Assembly: GCA_024196135.1 (NCBI GenBank)
Contig: JAMQCK010000062.1
Location: 44,178-108,177 of the forward strand
Direction: 5' to 3'
Length of the DNA: 64,000 bases
DNA from: Pleurotus ostreatus/Saccharomyces cerevisiae fusant
Taxonomy: Eukaryota > Opisthokonta
The notes beneath the pieces were generated by a model that was not told where the DNA came from, ran no database searches, and worked only from the letters and a program-made list of their open reading frames with translations. Each line of letters begins with the position of its first letter. The first letter of the stretch is position 1. Positions 32,945 through 44,339 of this stretch are shown in pieces. Made by a program: the position numbers and the translations under genes.

Positions 32945-33778
32945 CTTGATTTATATAGGCCTACTGAGAAGGGGACTCAGCAAAGCTGTAAGGTGAGGGG
33001 ACGTGGGTGTGGGGGAAAGGCGCGTCGGGGAACAAAGGTTGACTTTTCGGGATAACTGTACAGTCTCCGGTCGTTGCCGGTCACTGTCTCACGGTCATGC
33101 ACATAGTGGTTGAACTTCGCCAAGCTTGACTTGCGCGCATCCTTGTCACTCGTCCCGCCATAAAATGCGTCTCAAATGACGAGGTCATGATCAGTCTTTT
33201 ATGCTATGCTTGGATTCGATCTGTAAACCTCTGTCCACCATCGTAAAGCCTCGCATTCCCAATGCAGGCTTACTGTATGAATGGGGTTTCTGCTTTACTC
33301 GAGCACTTGTACTTGAAATGTGCTCCATGTAGAGGGGTACCAAAATAATTTTTTGCACACTACTCAACACCATCCCTCACATTGAGCGTTCCTCTGCGTT
33401 CCTCTCGAATCTCGGTGACGGTGTTCGGTCCGTTGCCACGCGATTATCTCCACTGCTAATCGCATACGAGTGAGACGGAGGCAATGGCCGCCACGTTTCA
33501 ACACTTCTTACCCCGCCCATCTCCATCCTCTCATCTGGCTCTGCGTGCGAAGAAGGCGCCCTGCGAAGATTGTGAAGCTCCTGAAGTGAGCCAGCTCTGG
33601 ATTTGTGCCTCGATTCGGCCCAGCGTCACGCCGTCAATCTTGCATCAACCGGAGCCCATCTGACGTGCCCGCTCGATTGGATCCGGCCGTATATAGCCTC
33701 GGAAGTTTGCTCTGGGCGACTACTCTTCTCGTCTCACGAACATATACATATCCTTACTCGTCTTCTACAACACTCGCC
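32945..33778. other. intergenic between RPL22 and CYS4-like gene
   Basis: Divergent promoters. No coding signal is seen; TATATA-like AT-rich words lie close to both ends (about 32950 and 33690-33750). Confidence 0.5.
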
Positions 33779-35280
33779 ATGGCTCAAATCATCGACAATG
33801 CCCTCGGCGCTGTGGGACACACTCCCCTCATACGTCTGGACAGGGTGGCGCAACGGGCGGGGTTGAAGTGCAATCTTCGTGCGTGCTATGTGATCAGACG
33901 TGGCGAGAAGGCTGACATGGCGAACAGTGGGCAAGGTGGAATACGTATCCGCTGGCGGCTCCGTCAAGGACCGCATTGCAAAGGCGATGGTTGAAGCCGC
34001 GGAGAAGGAGGGGAAGCTCATCCCAGGCAAGAGCGTAGTGATCGAGCCAACATCTGGCAACACTGGTGCGCGTTCTGTCATCGTGTAGTGGGTCTTTTCT
34101 GACCATGTACCAGGCATTGGTCTGGCTTTGGCGTGCGCGATAAAGGTATTGACGACAGCACGCTTTGCCCTATGGATGCTGAATACTATAGGGCAGGGGT
34201 ACTCGGTGATCATCACCCTCCCGAACAAGATGTCTATCGTACGCCTCTTCCCTCCACTCCCTGAGACCCTTCTAACTTCCGACGCAGGAGAAAGAGGCTG
34301 CCTTGCGCGCCCTTGGCGCGGAGGTCGTCCGTACACCCACCGAAGCCGCCTGGGACTCCCCCGATAGCCACATAGGTAGCCCATCAAACTGCTCCCATAC
34401 CCCTCTCGTGGCTTAATTCCTTAACGACTCTAGGTGTTGCCAGGCGCTTGCAACGTGAAATCCCTCATGCAATCATCCTCGACCAATATCGCAATGTGCG
34501 ATATGACTTCTGGTTATCCATATCTCAATACTCAACGCACGTTCGCAGGTGAACAACCCATTGGCGCATGAGCTGACTACGGGTCCTGAAATAATCGAGG
34601 CTGTGGTCAACACTCCGTCGACGCCTCTGAAGCCCTCTTCTGGCAAGGTCGACGTCCTCGTCGCAGGTGCCGGCACGGGCGGAACTGTCACAGGCATCTC
34701 GAACGCAATCAAGAAGACCCACAACAAAGAATGCGCCGTCATCGGTGTCGACCCCGTACGTCCACCCCTACGTCATTCTACCCATTCTCAATCTCACTCC
34801 CTTCGCAGAAAGGCAGCATCCTCGCGCTCCCTGAGACGCTGAATGCCTCCTCCGCCGGCGACCCGTACATTGTCGAAGGCATCGGCTATGACTTCATCCC
34901 TGAGGTCCTTTCCCGCGCGCCCGGCGTCGTCGACTTCTGGGAGAAGACCGCCGACGAGGATTCGTTCGAGCACGCGAAGTCGCTCATGCGGCTCGAGGGC
35001 CTGCTCGTAGGAGGGAGCAGCGGCGCGGCGCTGGCTGGGGCGATGCAGTGGCTGCGCAATACAGAGGAAGGGAGGAAGGTGGCGGAGACGCAGGGGAAGA
35101 ATGTTGTGGTCGTGTTGCCGGATGGGTGAGTGCGATGTCCGGGTGAAGGAGGATGCGGTGGCTGATCATGTCCACAGGATTCGCAACTACATGAGCAAGC
35201 CTTGGTTCTTGAAGATGGCGCTTGAGCAGGAGCCGTCACCACTTGCTGGAACTATCGCGGGTATTCTGGGCAAGAAGTAA
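33779..35280 (+). CDS. CYS4: cystathionine beta-synthase-type enzyme, catalytic core only
   Basis: Nine exons: 33779-33878, 33928-34065, 34114-34145, 34197-34238, 34288-34375, 34434-34495, 34549-34755, 34809-35125, 35178-35280; 362 residues. Fold type II PLP enzyme, condensing serine and homocysteine to cystathionine. Seen: PLP lysine in GGSVKDRIA, substrate loop PTSGNTGIGLA, phosphate clamp [16 protein letters not shown], and blocks that favour cystathionine beta-synthase over cysteine synthase: [37 protein letters not shown]. Yeast Cys4 has 507 residues with a C-terminal CBS pair; here the protein ends after the catalytic core (GILGKK), and there is no N-terminal haem segment. So regulation by S-adenosylmethionine through a CBS pair is not expected. 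A cysteine-synthase-like activity remains possible. Confidence 0.88.
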
Positions 35281-36468
35281 TTCACGGACGAGTCTCTAGC
35301 CTTGAAGGATATGGACATCGTCTATGAGTTTCAGTAGATTATTCCTGTACACCTATCGCCTATACTGTACACGTAGAGCTATCGAAGAAAGATTTGGCCT
35401 GGTCTATCAGCGCCAGCACTTGCATTGGTCCCAAATGTCGGAGGTCACTGATGTTGAAAACAAGACCTGGAGCCAAGGCTGTCAGTGTAAGTGAAGCAGA
35501 CTCAGCAGAGGGGGCTAATATGTTTGCGTATATTTGCGAGTGTAAGTGCACCCTGCCATCCTCTCAGCCTCGAGGCGCGCTAGTCTTCCCCCACGAAGGT
35601 CCATCCATCCACCCAAACCAATGAGATAAAACTTCTTGCATTGATTCTTCACTTCCACCAGTATATATGTAACAGTCTTCTACAAGTAGGTAGGTATGCG
35701 GCCGATGAGTAGCTATGCGCGAGGCGACCGAGCGCCAGACAATCAACGACGAGTCCACGCCAGACGACGCACGAATCGTGCCTGCGCAAGCGCAAGACAA
35801 CGACGCGAACGACCGAGCGTAAGCCAACCGAGCCATGCCAGCGTCCAGCACGAGAAAGACGGGAGACGACCACGACCCAAGAACAGATGACACAGAGACA
35901 GCAACAGCACAATGGACGGGGGCAGAGGGTAAGTATATGCGGTATGGGGGATGCGGCTTGTAGGTAGAAATAAAAAGAAAAGAGCAGGCGGGGGCATGGG
36001 ACGCGGTACCGCGACGCAGCGGCGGCAGCAGTAGAAGCACAACAACACGGCGAAGCAAGCGGGGACGACGCGATCGCCGGCACAAGGTCGGAAATCGGCC
36101 CTCCCGCTCAATGCCAGGCTACCCCACACTCCCACCCGCACGAGAAAGATTAGAAAAGGCGTGGGCGTACGAAGGACATTATACCGTAACGAGCGAGGAT
36201 AGGGGGTACTTGTACGTGCGATACAGGAAAGAAGACCGGGGCCGATAGATAAAAGTGGAGGATAAGGTCCCTGGCGTGCGGATGGTGGATTCCCGACGTG
36301 CGGATGGGTGAGTTCCCGATGTGCGATGGGGGTAGAGGATGAGAATGAAACGGAGAAAGAGGATGTGGGCGTCAAAGTGCGTGCGTGCGTAAGTGTGTGG
36401 AGATGTCGTCGAGCCGTGATCGTGACCGTCTATCCGGCTAGCCGGGCCTGAGCATGCGGATGGTGATG
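35281..36468. other. intergenic, nothing seen
   Basis: Convergent 3' sides of the CYS4-like gene and CDC55. The frames present are low-complexity and lack splice partners. Confidence 0.5.
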
Positions 36469-38209
36469 TTACGCGGCGCTGTATAGGAAGAGGTTGTTCG
36501 TCGCCGCGATCTGTGAAAGACCCGATGACCGTCAGCAAACGCGCATACAGGGCAGCAAAAGGAGTCACGCACGGCGATCGTATACTCCCTCGGATGCCAG
36601 CTCGCATGGAGAATCTTCTTGTTGAAGTCCAGAGTCTCCAGCTGCATAGCGTCCCGCAGTCCTCCCGGCCTGTTCTTCGCGCCAGGCTTGCCGGGCAACG
36701 GGCCGCCGATCTTCTTCGCCTTGAAGGCGGACTTGTCGGCTTGCAAGACGACATCGTTCAGCGTGTCCGTGTCGTATATGCGGAAGTAGTTGTGGTAGGA
36801 GCCAGTCAACACGTTCCTGCATGATGTCAGCGGAAGGTCGCATGCGGCAACGATAAGACGCACTTGTCATCCCCGCTCCAGATACACTCGAACTTGTCGA
36901 AGATGCAGTCATTCTCGTACAAGTCGCAGAGCTTGCCCCGCAGGTGGTCGTGAATGGGGATCGTCTTGAGGGGTCGCGACTCCATGTTGATATCCCAGAT
37001 CTTCAAGTTCAGGTAGTCACGCGATAAGATGTATCGTCCGTCGTGGCTGAACTTGACGTCGGAGATCGACGAGATGATCTCGGAGAAGAAGGATCGCGTT
37101 GTCGGGTCCTCTTCCTCCTCGAAGCCTAGAACGCGTAGTCAGCGAATTGTGGCGAGTCACTGACCCGGTAGACCCACATTTCGCGTGTCGGTCGCAAAGC
37201 GCGGCCTCGCGCATGTCGGCGAGCTTGATGTTGCTCTTGGAGCTGGAGTACATGAAGAGGTTGCAATGTGAGGGGTGGAACTCGGTGGCGGTGATGACCT
37301 CCGTAAGTTCTTCCATGTTCACCGGCTTGATGTCAACGATATCTGCAGGACATTAGTACGAGCGCAAGTGCTACGAATGAGGCAACGCACTGAAGCTCTG
37401 GTCGGAGATGTTCAGGTTCCACAAGTTGATCCTCAGATCATCGGCGGAAATGTACGTCTCCTGATCGGAATTCACGGAAATCGAGTGTATGTGATACGCA
37501 TGCGCATTGGCATACACTTTTCGTGGCACTGCCGCGATAATGTTGTCCTGCTGCGTCATCCGCGGTAGGCGCAGGTGGCTGGAGTGTGCAGGTGGGGGTA
37601 ATTGCCGTTGGCCGTCATAGTGGTTCGACTCGGATACCACCTTCAACGATTTCTCGAACACCTTCCACAACTTGATGGTCTTGTCTAAAGTAGAGATCAG
37701 TCGAGTATTCACGCGCGCTATCAGGCCACGCACCATTCGTCGACAGGAGGAAATGCGCCTGGTTCTGGCGCTTACACCACTTGATTTTGTTGATCTTCTC
37801 CTCTATCTCGAGTGATTTCAAGTAGTCGAATTCCGGCTCGTGCGACTGGAACTCGGTGTAGAACTTGTACTCGCAGCCCTTCTTCTGCATGGGGCGCGCG
37901 CGCATCAATTAGCAATTGCCACACGGGCGTTCGCGATAGTCACGCACGGATTCGTTCCGCTCGAAGAGCACGACACGCCCGCCCTTGTCTCCCGTAGCGA
38001 GGTAGTTGCCCGTAGAGTCAAACTCGACGGTGGATATGATATCGGCTGTTAGACGCGTGGGTGAGTGACGGAGGTCGCGGGAGCGGTGACGCGTGTCGGT
38101 CGCGGTCCCGCTGGCTGGAAAACGCACCCTCGGTGATATCCTCGACCTCTCCCTTGTCACCGAAGCACTGAGCGAATCGCCAGCCCCCAGACGATGATGG
38201 GTCTTCCAT
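36469..38209 (-). CDS. CDC55: PP2A regulatory B subunit (B55, Cdc55)
   Basis: Exons 38209-38128, 38045-37948, 37884-37734, 37684-37391, 37342-37178, 37125-36864, 36816-36573, 36510-36469; 445 residues. A seven-blade WD40 propeller that targets protein phosphatase 2A and controls mitotic exit. Seen: [147 protein letters not shown] and the end [10 protein letters not shown]. All blocks of the B55 family are present in order. It starts about 300 bases from the divergent COX9. Confidence 0.96.
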
Positions 38210-38516
38210 GGATGCGCGGTGAGATACGGAGATCGAGGACTGATTCTGGGCGCTGCGAGCGGCGGTGAGCATGCTACCAATTTCCTGCGGTATTGTCGCC
38301 CACTTTTGCGGTCGAGATGTGTCGCTGGTGGGCTTTCCGGCGGGTGATGGAGGAGAACAAGCACGTAACGCACGCTTCAGGAAACGAGCCGCCGCCGTTA
38401 TGTCAGCGGGGCCTCCGGAATAAATAACCGTCAACAGCCTGAAAAGCCCGCGTCCGGCGCGGCGATCCTTCTCTCCGCACCTCATCGTCGTCGTCTGCAT
38501 CACACTCGCGCCCACA

Positions 38517-38820
38517 ATGGCCGCCATCGCCCCCATTACCGGCATGCTCCGCAAGCGCTTCTTCTTCGACCTCAGCTTTGCGCTCAGCGTCGGCGTCACC
38601 TCTGCCTACGGCTACTGGTGCGTTCATTCGGGATTTCTCGCAATCGAATAAACAACTTATACCACCCCCGCAGGTACCTCCACCACCTCCACACTCGTGA
38701 GTTTAGCGCAACAGAACACTCAGGCGCCCCCTACCCTCCATCCGCACGCGTTCTGACACGCCACCTTCAGGCAAGCTCGAGCAGGAGTACTACCTCAAGA
38801 TTGAGAAGGAGAAGTTGTAG
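38517..38820 (+). CDS. COX9: cytochrome c oxidase subunit Cox9 (VIIa)
   Basis: Exons 38517-38617, 38674-38696, 38771-38820; 57 residues. Small single-span subunit of respiratory complex IV in the inner mitochondrial membrane. The sequence MAAIAPITGMLRKRFFFDL matches the yeast Cox9 start (APITG...RR), followed by one hydrophobic helix (SFALSVGVTSAYGYWY) and a charged C-terminus (KLEQEYYLKIEKEKL). Yeast Cox9 has 59 residues. The second exon is only 23 nt, easily missed by gene finders. Confidence 0.88.
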
Positions 38821-39035
38821 AGGGCCAGGCGGGCACATTCGTACACCCATAACGGCGTACATCGCGCGCGTCCTACAGGCGCTCGGGAGGCAGACCAATC
38901 AATTCTCTTCGAAATCGCCATGTTCCCCACAACGGTCTAGACCCCGTATGCGACTTTGGCTGCCTGCTTCACCCGAATACATGTACGATCAAGTCCAGAC
39001 CTGCTACCCCTCCGGAACACTTCGCCTACTCTCTT

Positions 39036-39831
39036 TCATTCATCCCCCCATTGCAATCGCAAGCCGTCTTGTTGGTCTCCGCGGATGGCGTCCTCGACCG
39101 CCTGGGCAAATTGCCGCAAGAGCAACACATCTTCCCCTACTTCTGCTTCTACATCCTTTTGATTCAACCTCAGTGCACGGTGCAGGGCGTCCACACGCTC
39201 TTGTCCTCGCAGTTGGTCTATCTGCCTCAGGGTATCGCGCAGGCCGGGGTGCTCATTCAACAAAACACGCAGGGGCCTTGATGTCGCTGAAAGCAAGTCA
39301 GTTATGATCGTCTGTAAGTCATTGAATTGCGCGCCAATTCCCTCGTACTGTCTGAGACTGAGAGGCTTCGGGTCGTCGCGCGTGAGAGGGTCGGGGTATG
39401 CAGACTCTTCCGGCACATATGGCCATTTCAGTGACGTGAGTGGTTTGAGAGGCTTCTCGTCTTGGACGACTTCTTGTCCTTGTTCTACCGTAGTCTCTTG
39501 TTCCGCTGGTATCATTTGCGTCTCGGCTAGTAGCTCACCATATCAGTGAGGGTAGATGGCCAAGGGAGGATGGCACGAACCTGTGTTATTGTGCCCGACT
39601 TCAAGTACGGTGGAGGGTCCTGCAATGCTGGATGCCTGCCTTCCTGCAGTACATGTAGAGGCCTTATGTTGCTTGTAACATGGAACAGAACAACTACCCC
39701 TCCGTTAGCATCGAAGGGGACTTGCATGAGAGCTCCGAGCTCACTGACTATACGATGCTGCAGACAGAGCAAGTGTATTTGGATTCAGTCTCATTACAAA
39801 CCTGGCACTTCGCTCTGGACGGCTTCGGCAT
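39036..39831 (-). CDS. zf-HIT domain protein (ZNHIT3/Hit1-like)
   Basis: Exons 39831-39749, 39693-39581, 39526-39036; 228 residues. The N-terminal zinc finger is assembled across intron 1: CQVCNETESKYTCSVC, then YCSVPCYKQHKASTC, the complete Cys/His set of the HIT finger. The rest is acidic and helical (LRQIDQLRGQERVDALHRAL, LRQFAQAVEDAI), consistent with ZNHIT3/Hit1, which helps assemble box C/D snoRNPs. Other zf-HIT proteins (ZNHIT2, Vps71) have different lengths, so this is the best match but not proven. Divergent from MPE1, with about 260 bases between starts. Confidence 0.8.
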
Positions 39832-40090
39832 GATGCGTATGGCTTGTTTAGATGCGGGGATATGCGTGAGCTTGGAAGTATGGTGGTGGTCGATGAATGC
39901 AGCGCGCTCGAAGTAAGCCACCGATCGAGGAGAAGGAATTCCGGCCCGGAACGCCGCTTTGAAGTCGCACGCCAACAATTGAATAAACCTCTCCTTGTTC
40001 TCTCCCCTCATCTTCGCGCCGCGTTCTCGCGGCTGTGCTCCCATTGTTCAGCTAGTGACCACGAATATATACGTTCTTCAGCCCTCAAAA

Positions 40091-42156
40091 ATGGCCTCAT
40101 CAGTCTTTTACCGCTTTGCCTCTCGCAAAGATGAGTCTCGCGTTACTTTCGACGGCACGGGTATCAGCATCTTCGACCTCAAGCGCGAGATCATCCTCGC
40201 GAACAACATGAGTAAAGCGAATGACTTTGACCTCTATGTATTCAATCCGGCAACGCAAGAGGGTGCGTAGCGCTACCCCATACCAAGGAGAGAACCTAAC
40301 CAGTCGCGCAGAGTACGCCGACGACACGACGATCATCCCTCGGTCTTCATCGGTCATCGTGAAGCGAAGACCTGCAGCGCGACCCGGCAAGGGCAAGGCC
40401 GCATACTACACCGCTGGCGTGGGCAACTTGCCAGTCTCTGAACCGAATCAACGCGGCGGAGGCGGTGGGTGCGGCTCGACCTGGTACAAGGGCGCCATGT
40501 CGAAGCGCTTCGACGGAAAAGATGAAGCAAAAGCGAATGTGCGCCCCATCATGCTTCCTATCTTTGCATTTACTGACATTGCCCTTCGCTCCAGTCCACC
40601 CCCAACCCCGCACCTGCCATGCCTCCCTCTATCCCCGGCGCCACGGATGATGAAGAGGCTGCGATCGCCGCCATGTTCCAAACACAAACAGCGAACTGGG
40701 AAGAGGCACAGGAGAAACTATCTCAGTCCGTATCGCTAGCCCTCCATGTAGTAGCTTCGTTTCTAATGCATGCTATCCTTCTGCTGTCCCCTCTAGTGCG
40801 GCGCACGTACCCTTGCGGGGAACTGGATTCGCTGGAAGAGGCAAGCCTAGGACACCGTATGCGGCACCTGAACGGCCGCTACCAGCAAGCTATGTGTGCT
40901 ATAGGTGCGGGCAAAAGGGTGAGTTAGGACGCGAAATGAGGTTGTAATCGAAGGATTGCTGACGCGATTGCAGGACATTGGATCAAGGACTGTCCTACGA
41001 ATAACGACCGGGACTACGACAACCGGCCACGCATCAAGCGCACGACCGGTATCCCGCGCAGCTTCTTGAAAGCTGTCGAGAACCCGGACGGCGCGACGCT
41101 CGGACAGGGCGTCATGGTCACCCCAGAGGGTGGCTACGTCGTTGCTCAGCCAGATTTGTAAGCCCTCCCGTATACAGCTGCTCATTATGTCGCTGACTTT
41201 GAATCAGGGCATCCTGGCAAAAGCAGGTTCAACGACCAAAGGGGCTCACGGAAGCGGAAGTCCGCGAGCGACCACCCAGCGACGAGTCGTTGTCGTGCCC
41301 CATCGACAACAAGCTCTTCCGCGACGCTGTCAAGACGCCGTGCTGCGGGACCTCGTACTGCGAGGAGTGTATCCAGACGCACTTACTTGAGCGCGACTTC
41401 ATCTGCCCGAGTTGCGGGAAGAAGATTCCGTCACTCGACAAGCTACTTGTGGACAAGCCCGCGCGGACGCGGGTATGGGACTACATCGAGCGGACGATAG
41501 AGGAGAGCAAGAAGGGCGAAGGCGAGGAAGGGGAAGAGAACCATGAAGATGGGGAGCAGGTCAGTATCCCTCATCTTGTGCTCGTTTATATCCCATCTTA
41601 CCGTCCTTTCTAGACCCAAGTCGACCCCGGCAGCCTCACCGGCTCTGAGCTCGAGCAAATGGTGCAGATGCTCAGCCAGAACATCCCCCAGCTCCAGGCG
41701 CAGATCACCCAGGTCTCTCAAGCCCTCCAAAACCCCAACCTGCCGCCCCAGGTCCGCCAGACCGCCGAGATGCAGCAGCAGCAGCTCCAGATGGAGCTCG
41801 CGCAGGCGCAGACGTTGGGCGCGCTCGCACAGCAAGCCCAGGCGCAGAACATGGCTATGGCCGCTGCGTACGGCGCCTCGGGCTTCGTCGGCGGGGGCGG
41901 CAGCGGCTTTGTTGGCAATGGCCAGTCCGGATTCACTGGTAACGGCGGCGCGTCGGGGTTCGTGGGCAACGGCGGACCGTCGGGCTTTGTGGGCAACGGT
42001 GGGATGATGGGTGGGCAGTCGGGATGGGTGGGGGGCAATGGGAGCCAGTTCAATGGTGGGTTGGCTGCGAACAACAAGAGGCCGCTGAAGCGGGATCGGC
42101 CGTCGGATTTCACGGAGGTGGCAGGGCAGGCGGACTCAAAGCAGGCTAGGTACTAG
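40091..42156 (+). CDS. MPE1: cleavage and polyadenylation factor subunit Mpe1 (RBBP6 type)
   Basis: Exons 40091-40262, 40312-40538, 40595-40725, 40797-40918, 40974-41157, 41208-41559, 41614-42156; 576 residues. Mpe1 activates the pre-mRNA cleavage and polyadenylation machinery in the nucleus. Seen: ubiquitin-like DWNN domain (VFYRFASRKDESRVTFDGTG...ISIFDLKREI), zinc knuckle CYRCGQKGHWIKDC, a RING/U-box-like domain CPIDNKLF...TPCCGTSYCEECIQ...FICPSC, then LVDKPARTRVWDYIERTIEE. The C-terminal 180 residues are Gln-rich, then Gly-rich with repeats of SGFVGNGG type, and end in a basic segment. A truncated, decayed copy lies at 7210-7630 in reverse orientation. Confidence 0.94.
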
Positions 42157-42987
42157 ACGCTGTATGGTATCAACGTTTGAAGGTACTTTCGTTACGATAT
42201 CTTACGGGAGCGATGTGCGATCGATGGACGCAGGGACTGTCTTGTCTCGCTGGGTACTGCCCTTCAAGGGATGGCCGTATTACAGCGGGAACCTTTATGT
42301 GCGCGTAGGTGTCTGTTCTTCGCATTAGGCGGCATACTGACCTTACTCCAGCCTACGTTGCAAAATTCTAGCGCTCATCGGATTCGAAGCCTCCTACTTA
42401 GGATGTATTCAGGCCCACTCGTCTGCTGACCGTATCGTCAGTGTGACCCCAATTGTCATATACGTACACTTGCATGTGGTTGTCAAGGCATTCCTCGATT
42501 TGCAGCGCTGCCGGTGCGCCGCGTACAGCTGCACGTTGCCTGCCATGCGATTGTTCTGACGATGCACTTCAGTCTTTATCCGAATTTCTGGATTGAGGAC
42601 CTCCGACTATCGCGCAGAACCTCCTTACGCCGAGCATGGGACCTTGCGAAGTCGCTCATAGAAGTCTCCCGTCGCCTGCGGCGCGATTTTCCCACTCGTG
42701 CGATACAATCCGAAGTGGCTCGACATCGTCTTCGCCGATCCGACGCGCGGCGTGGCCGAAGATGCTTTGTACGCATCCATGGGCGCTTGATTATCCTCAG
42801 TCAGCACTGCGGTCTTACTGACTACAGTGGTCCAGCCAACCGTGCGATGGTACGTTGCTGATGGGCGTGGACGGCGAGCCGCTACAATATAAGCTCTCTG
42901 GTTTTTCTCGTTTCCGACAAGCCACATCCTCTGTGCTCTTCGTCCACTGTATTCCACTCACACCTCATCGAAACTCACAGTTACAAC
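42157..42987. promoter_or_regulatory. intergenic, promoter of DJ-1 copy c
   Basis: No gene is seen. ATATAAGC at about 42887 lies roughly 100 bases before the DJ-1 ATG, the same spacing as the CATATAAACC boxes of copies a and b. Confidence 0.4.
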
Positions 42988-43832
42988 ATGACCTCGCCCT
43001 CCCTCTCCGTCGCAGTCTGCATGTACAACCGGATGACCTCGCTAGACTACCAGGGCCCCATCGAGTTCCTCGCCGCGCTCTCCGCGAAGACCAAGCCCTA
43101 CATGTTCAAGGAGAAGGCGGACAGTCTGCCCACGCTCGGGCCCTTCACGTACCTCTCGCACACCCTCGAGCCCGTCGCGCCGGGCTACGCTGGCGAGGCG
43201 GGTCCGCGCCTGACGCCTGACAAGACGTTCGGTGAGGCCAAGGAGCAGTTCGATATCATTATGGTGCCGGGAGGTAAGCCATTTCTACAGCAGAGTAAAG
43301 GTTATGGAACTAATGAAGGGTGCGCAGGCATTCCTGAGGTTCCGCAGGTACTCAACGATTTTCTCATCCGTCAGGTGCCCGGAGCCAAGTATGTGCTGAC
43401 GATCTGCACTGGTAAGCTTGCTAGCGATCTACTCGCTTGAACATCTACTGACTGCTGCGCACAGGCTCCTGGGTCCTCGCGCGCACGGGCCTCCTCGACG
43501 GCAAACGCGCCACCGGCAACAAATTCGTCTTCAAGGAAATGATGGCCGACACGGCCTCGCACAACATCGAGTGGGTTGCGCGTGCCCGCTGGGTCGTGGA
43601 CGGCAAGTTCTGGACGAGCTCGGGCGTGACGGCGGGTAAGCCAACTTCTTGCACACTTGCGCTTTGGTGCCGCAAGCTCATCGTATGACCCAACACAGGT
43701 GCCGACATGGCGAGCGCCTTCGTCACGCAGATCGCCGACGAGGCTACCGGCCAGACGATCCAGAATATAATCGAGATGCGCGCGAAGGGGCAGGATGATG
43801 ACGAGTTCGCGGCCGTGTTTGGGTTGGTGTAG
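42988..43832 (+). CDS. DJ-1/PfpI-family protein (isonitrile hydratase-like), copy c
   Basis: Exons 42988-43273, 43328-43411, 43465-43635, 43699-43832; 286 + 84 + 171 + 134 nt, 224 residues, exon sizes identical to copy b. It has LDYQGPIEFLAALS, MVPGG at junction 1, RQVPGAKYVLTICTG with the catalytic Cys, SWVLARTGLLDGKRATGNK, WVARARWVVDGKFWTSSGV, and the end DDDEFAAVFGLV. A soluble enzyme of unknown substrate. It lies between MPE1 and orphan copies D and E, all on the plus strand. Copies a and b resemble each other more than this one, so it is the more distant member. Confidence 0.88.
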
Positions 43833-44339
43833 ATGTCAGAGGCAACTTTGAAGGCCAAGTTCAACAATATATTGGAATCACAACTCTCGTGGAATACAAT
43901 GTCTCTCCAAGGCTGAATCATTGGGCGGCCGTGGCTTGGGCTGGTAGGTGCACGACACACGGTTTGTGGGCAATCGATAATCACCCTCACGGACACCCGA
44001 CACCGAACGCATTCTCCTTCTCAAGGCCCCACGTTTCTGATTCGAAAATCGCACGCTTAGCCTCACACTGCACGAGAAACGATGAGCCTGTCGCTCAGCA
44101 GGCGTGTCCAAATTGTTACAAACACGACATTCCTATTGTTCCCAGAATGGCAACTCTCGTCCATGTGCGCGAGATCAAAGCAAAGTCTGAGTCTTTCCAA
44201 GGTGCAATCGCGGTAGCAACCGTGACCATCAGCGTGACCGAGTTCCTCACATGATATCTCTCGCCACAATAAGGAAACGCGGCTCCCATCAAACGCACGC
44301 TCTTCCGCCCTCCATCATTTCACCTCTGACAACTGCATC
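43833..44339. promoter_or_regulatory. promoter region of orphan copy D
   Basis: 44131-44165 holds TCCTATTGTTCCCAGAATGG followed by CAACTCTCGTCC, a degenerate version of the module before copies A, B, E and F, about 180 bases before the ATG. A GTGACCATCAGCGTGAC repeat lies near 44220. No gene. Confidence 0.4.

Noticed and set aside
38618..39307. 229-codon plus-strand frame
   Set aside because: Overlaps COX9 exons in another frame, its terminator and the antisense of the zf-HIT gene; no domain.
42507..42861. Short Arg-rich frames before DJ-1 copy c
   Set aside because: No domain, no splice partner; treated as promoter sequence.
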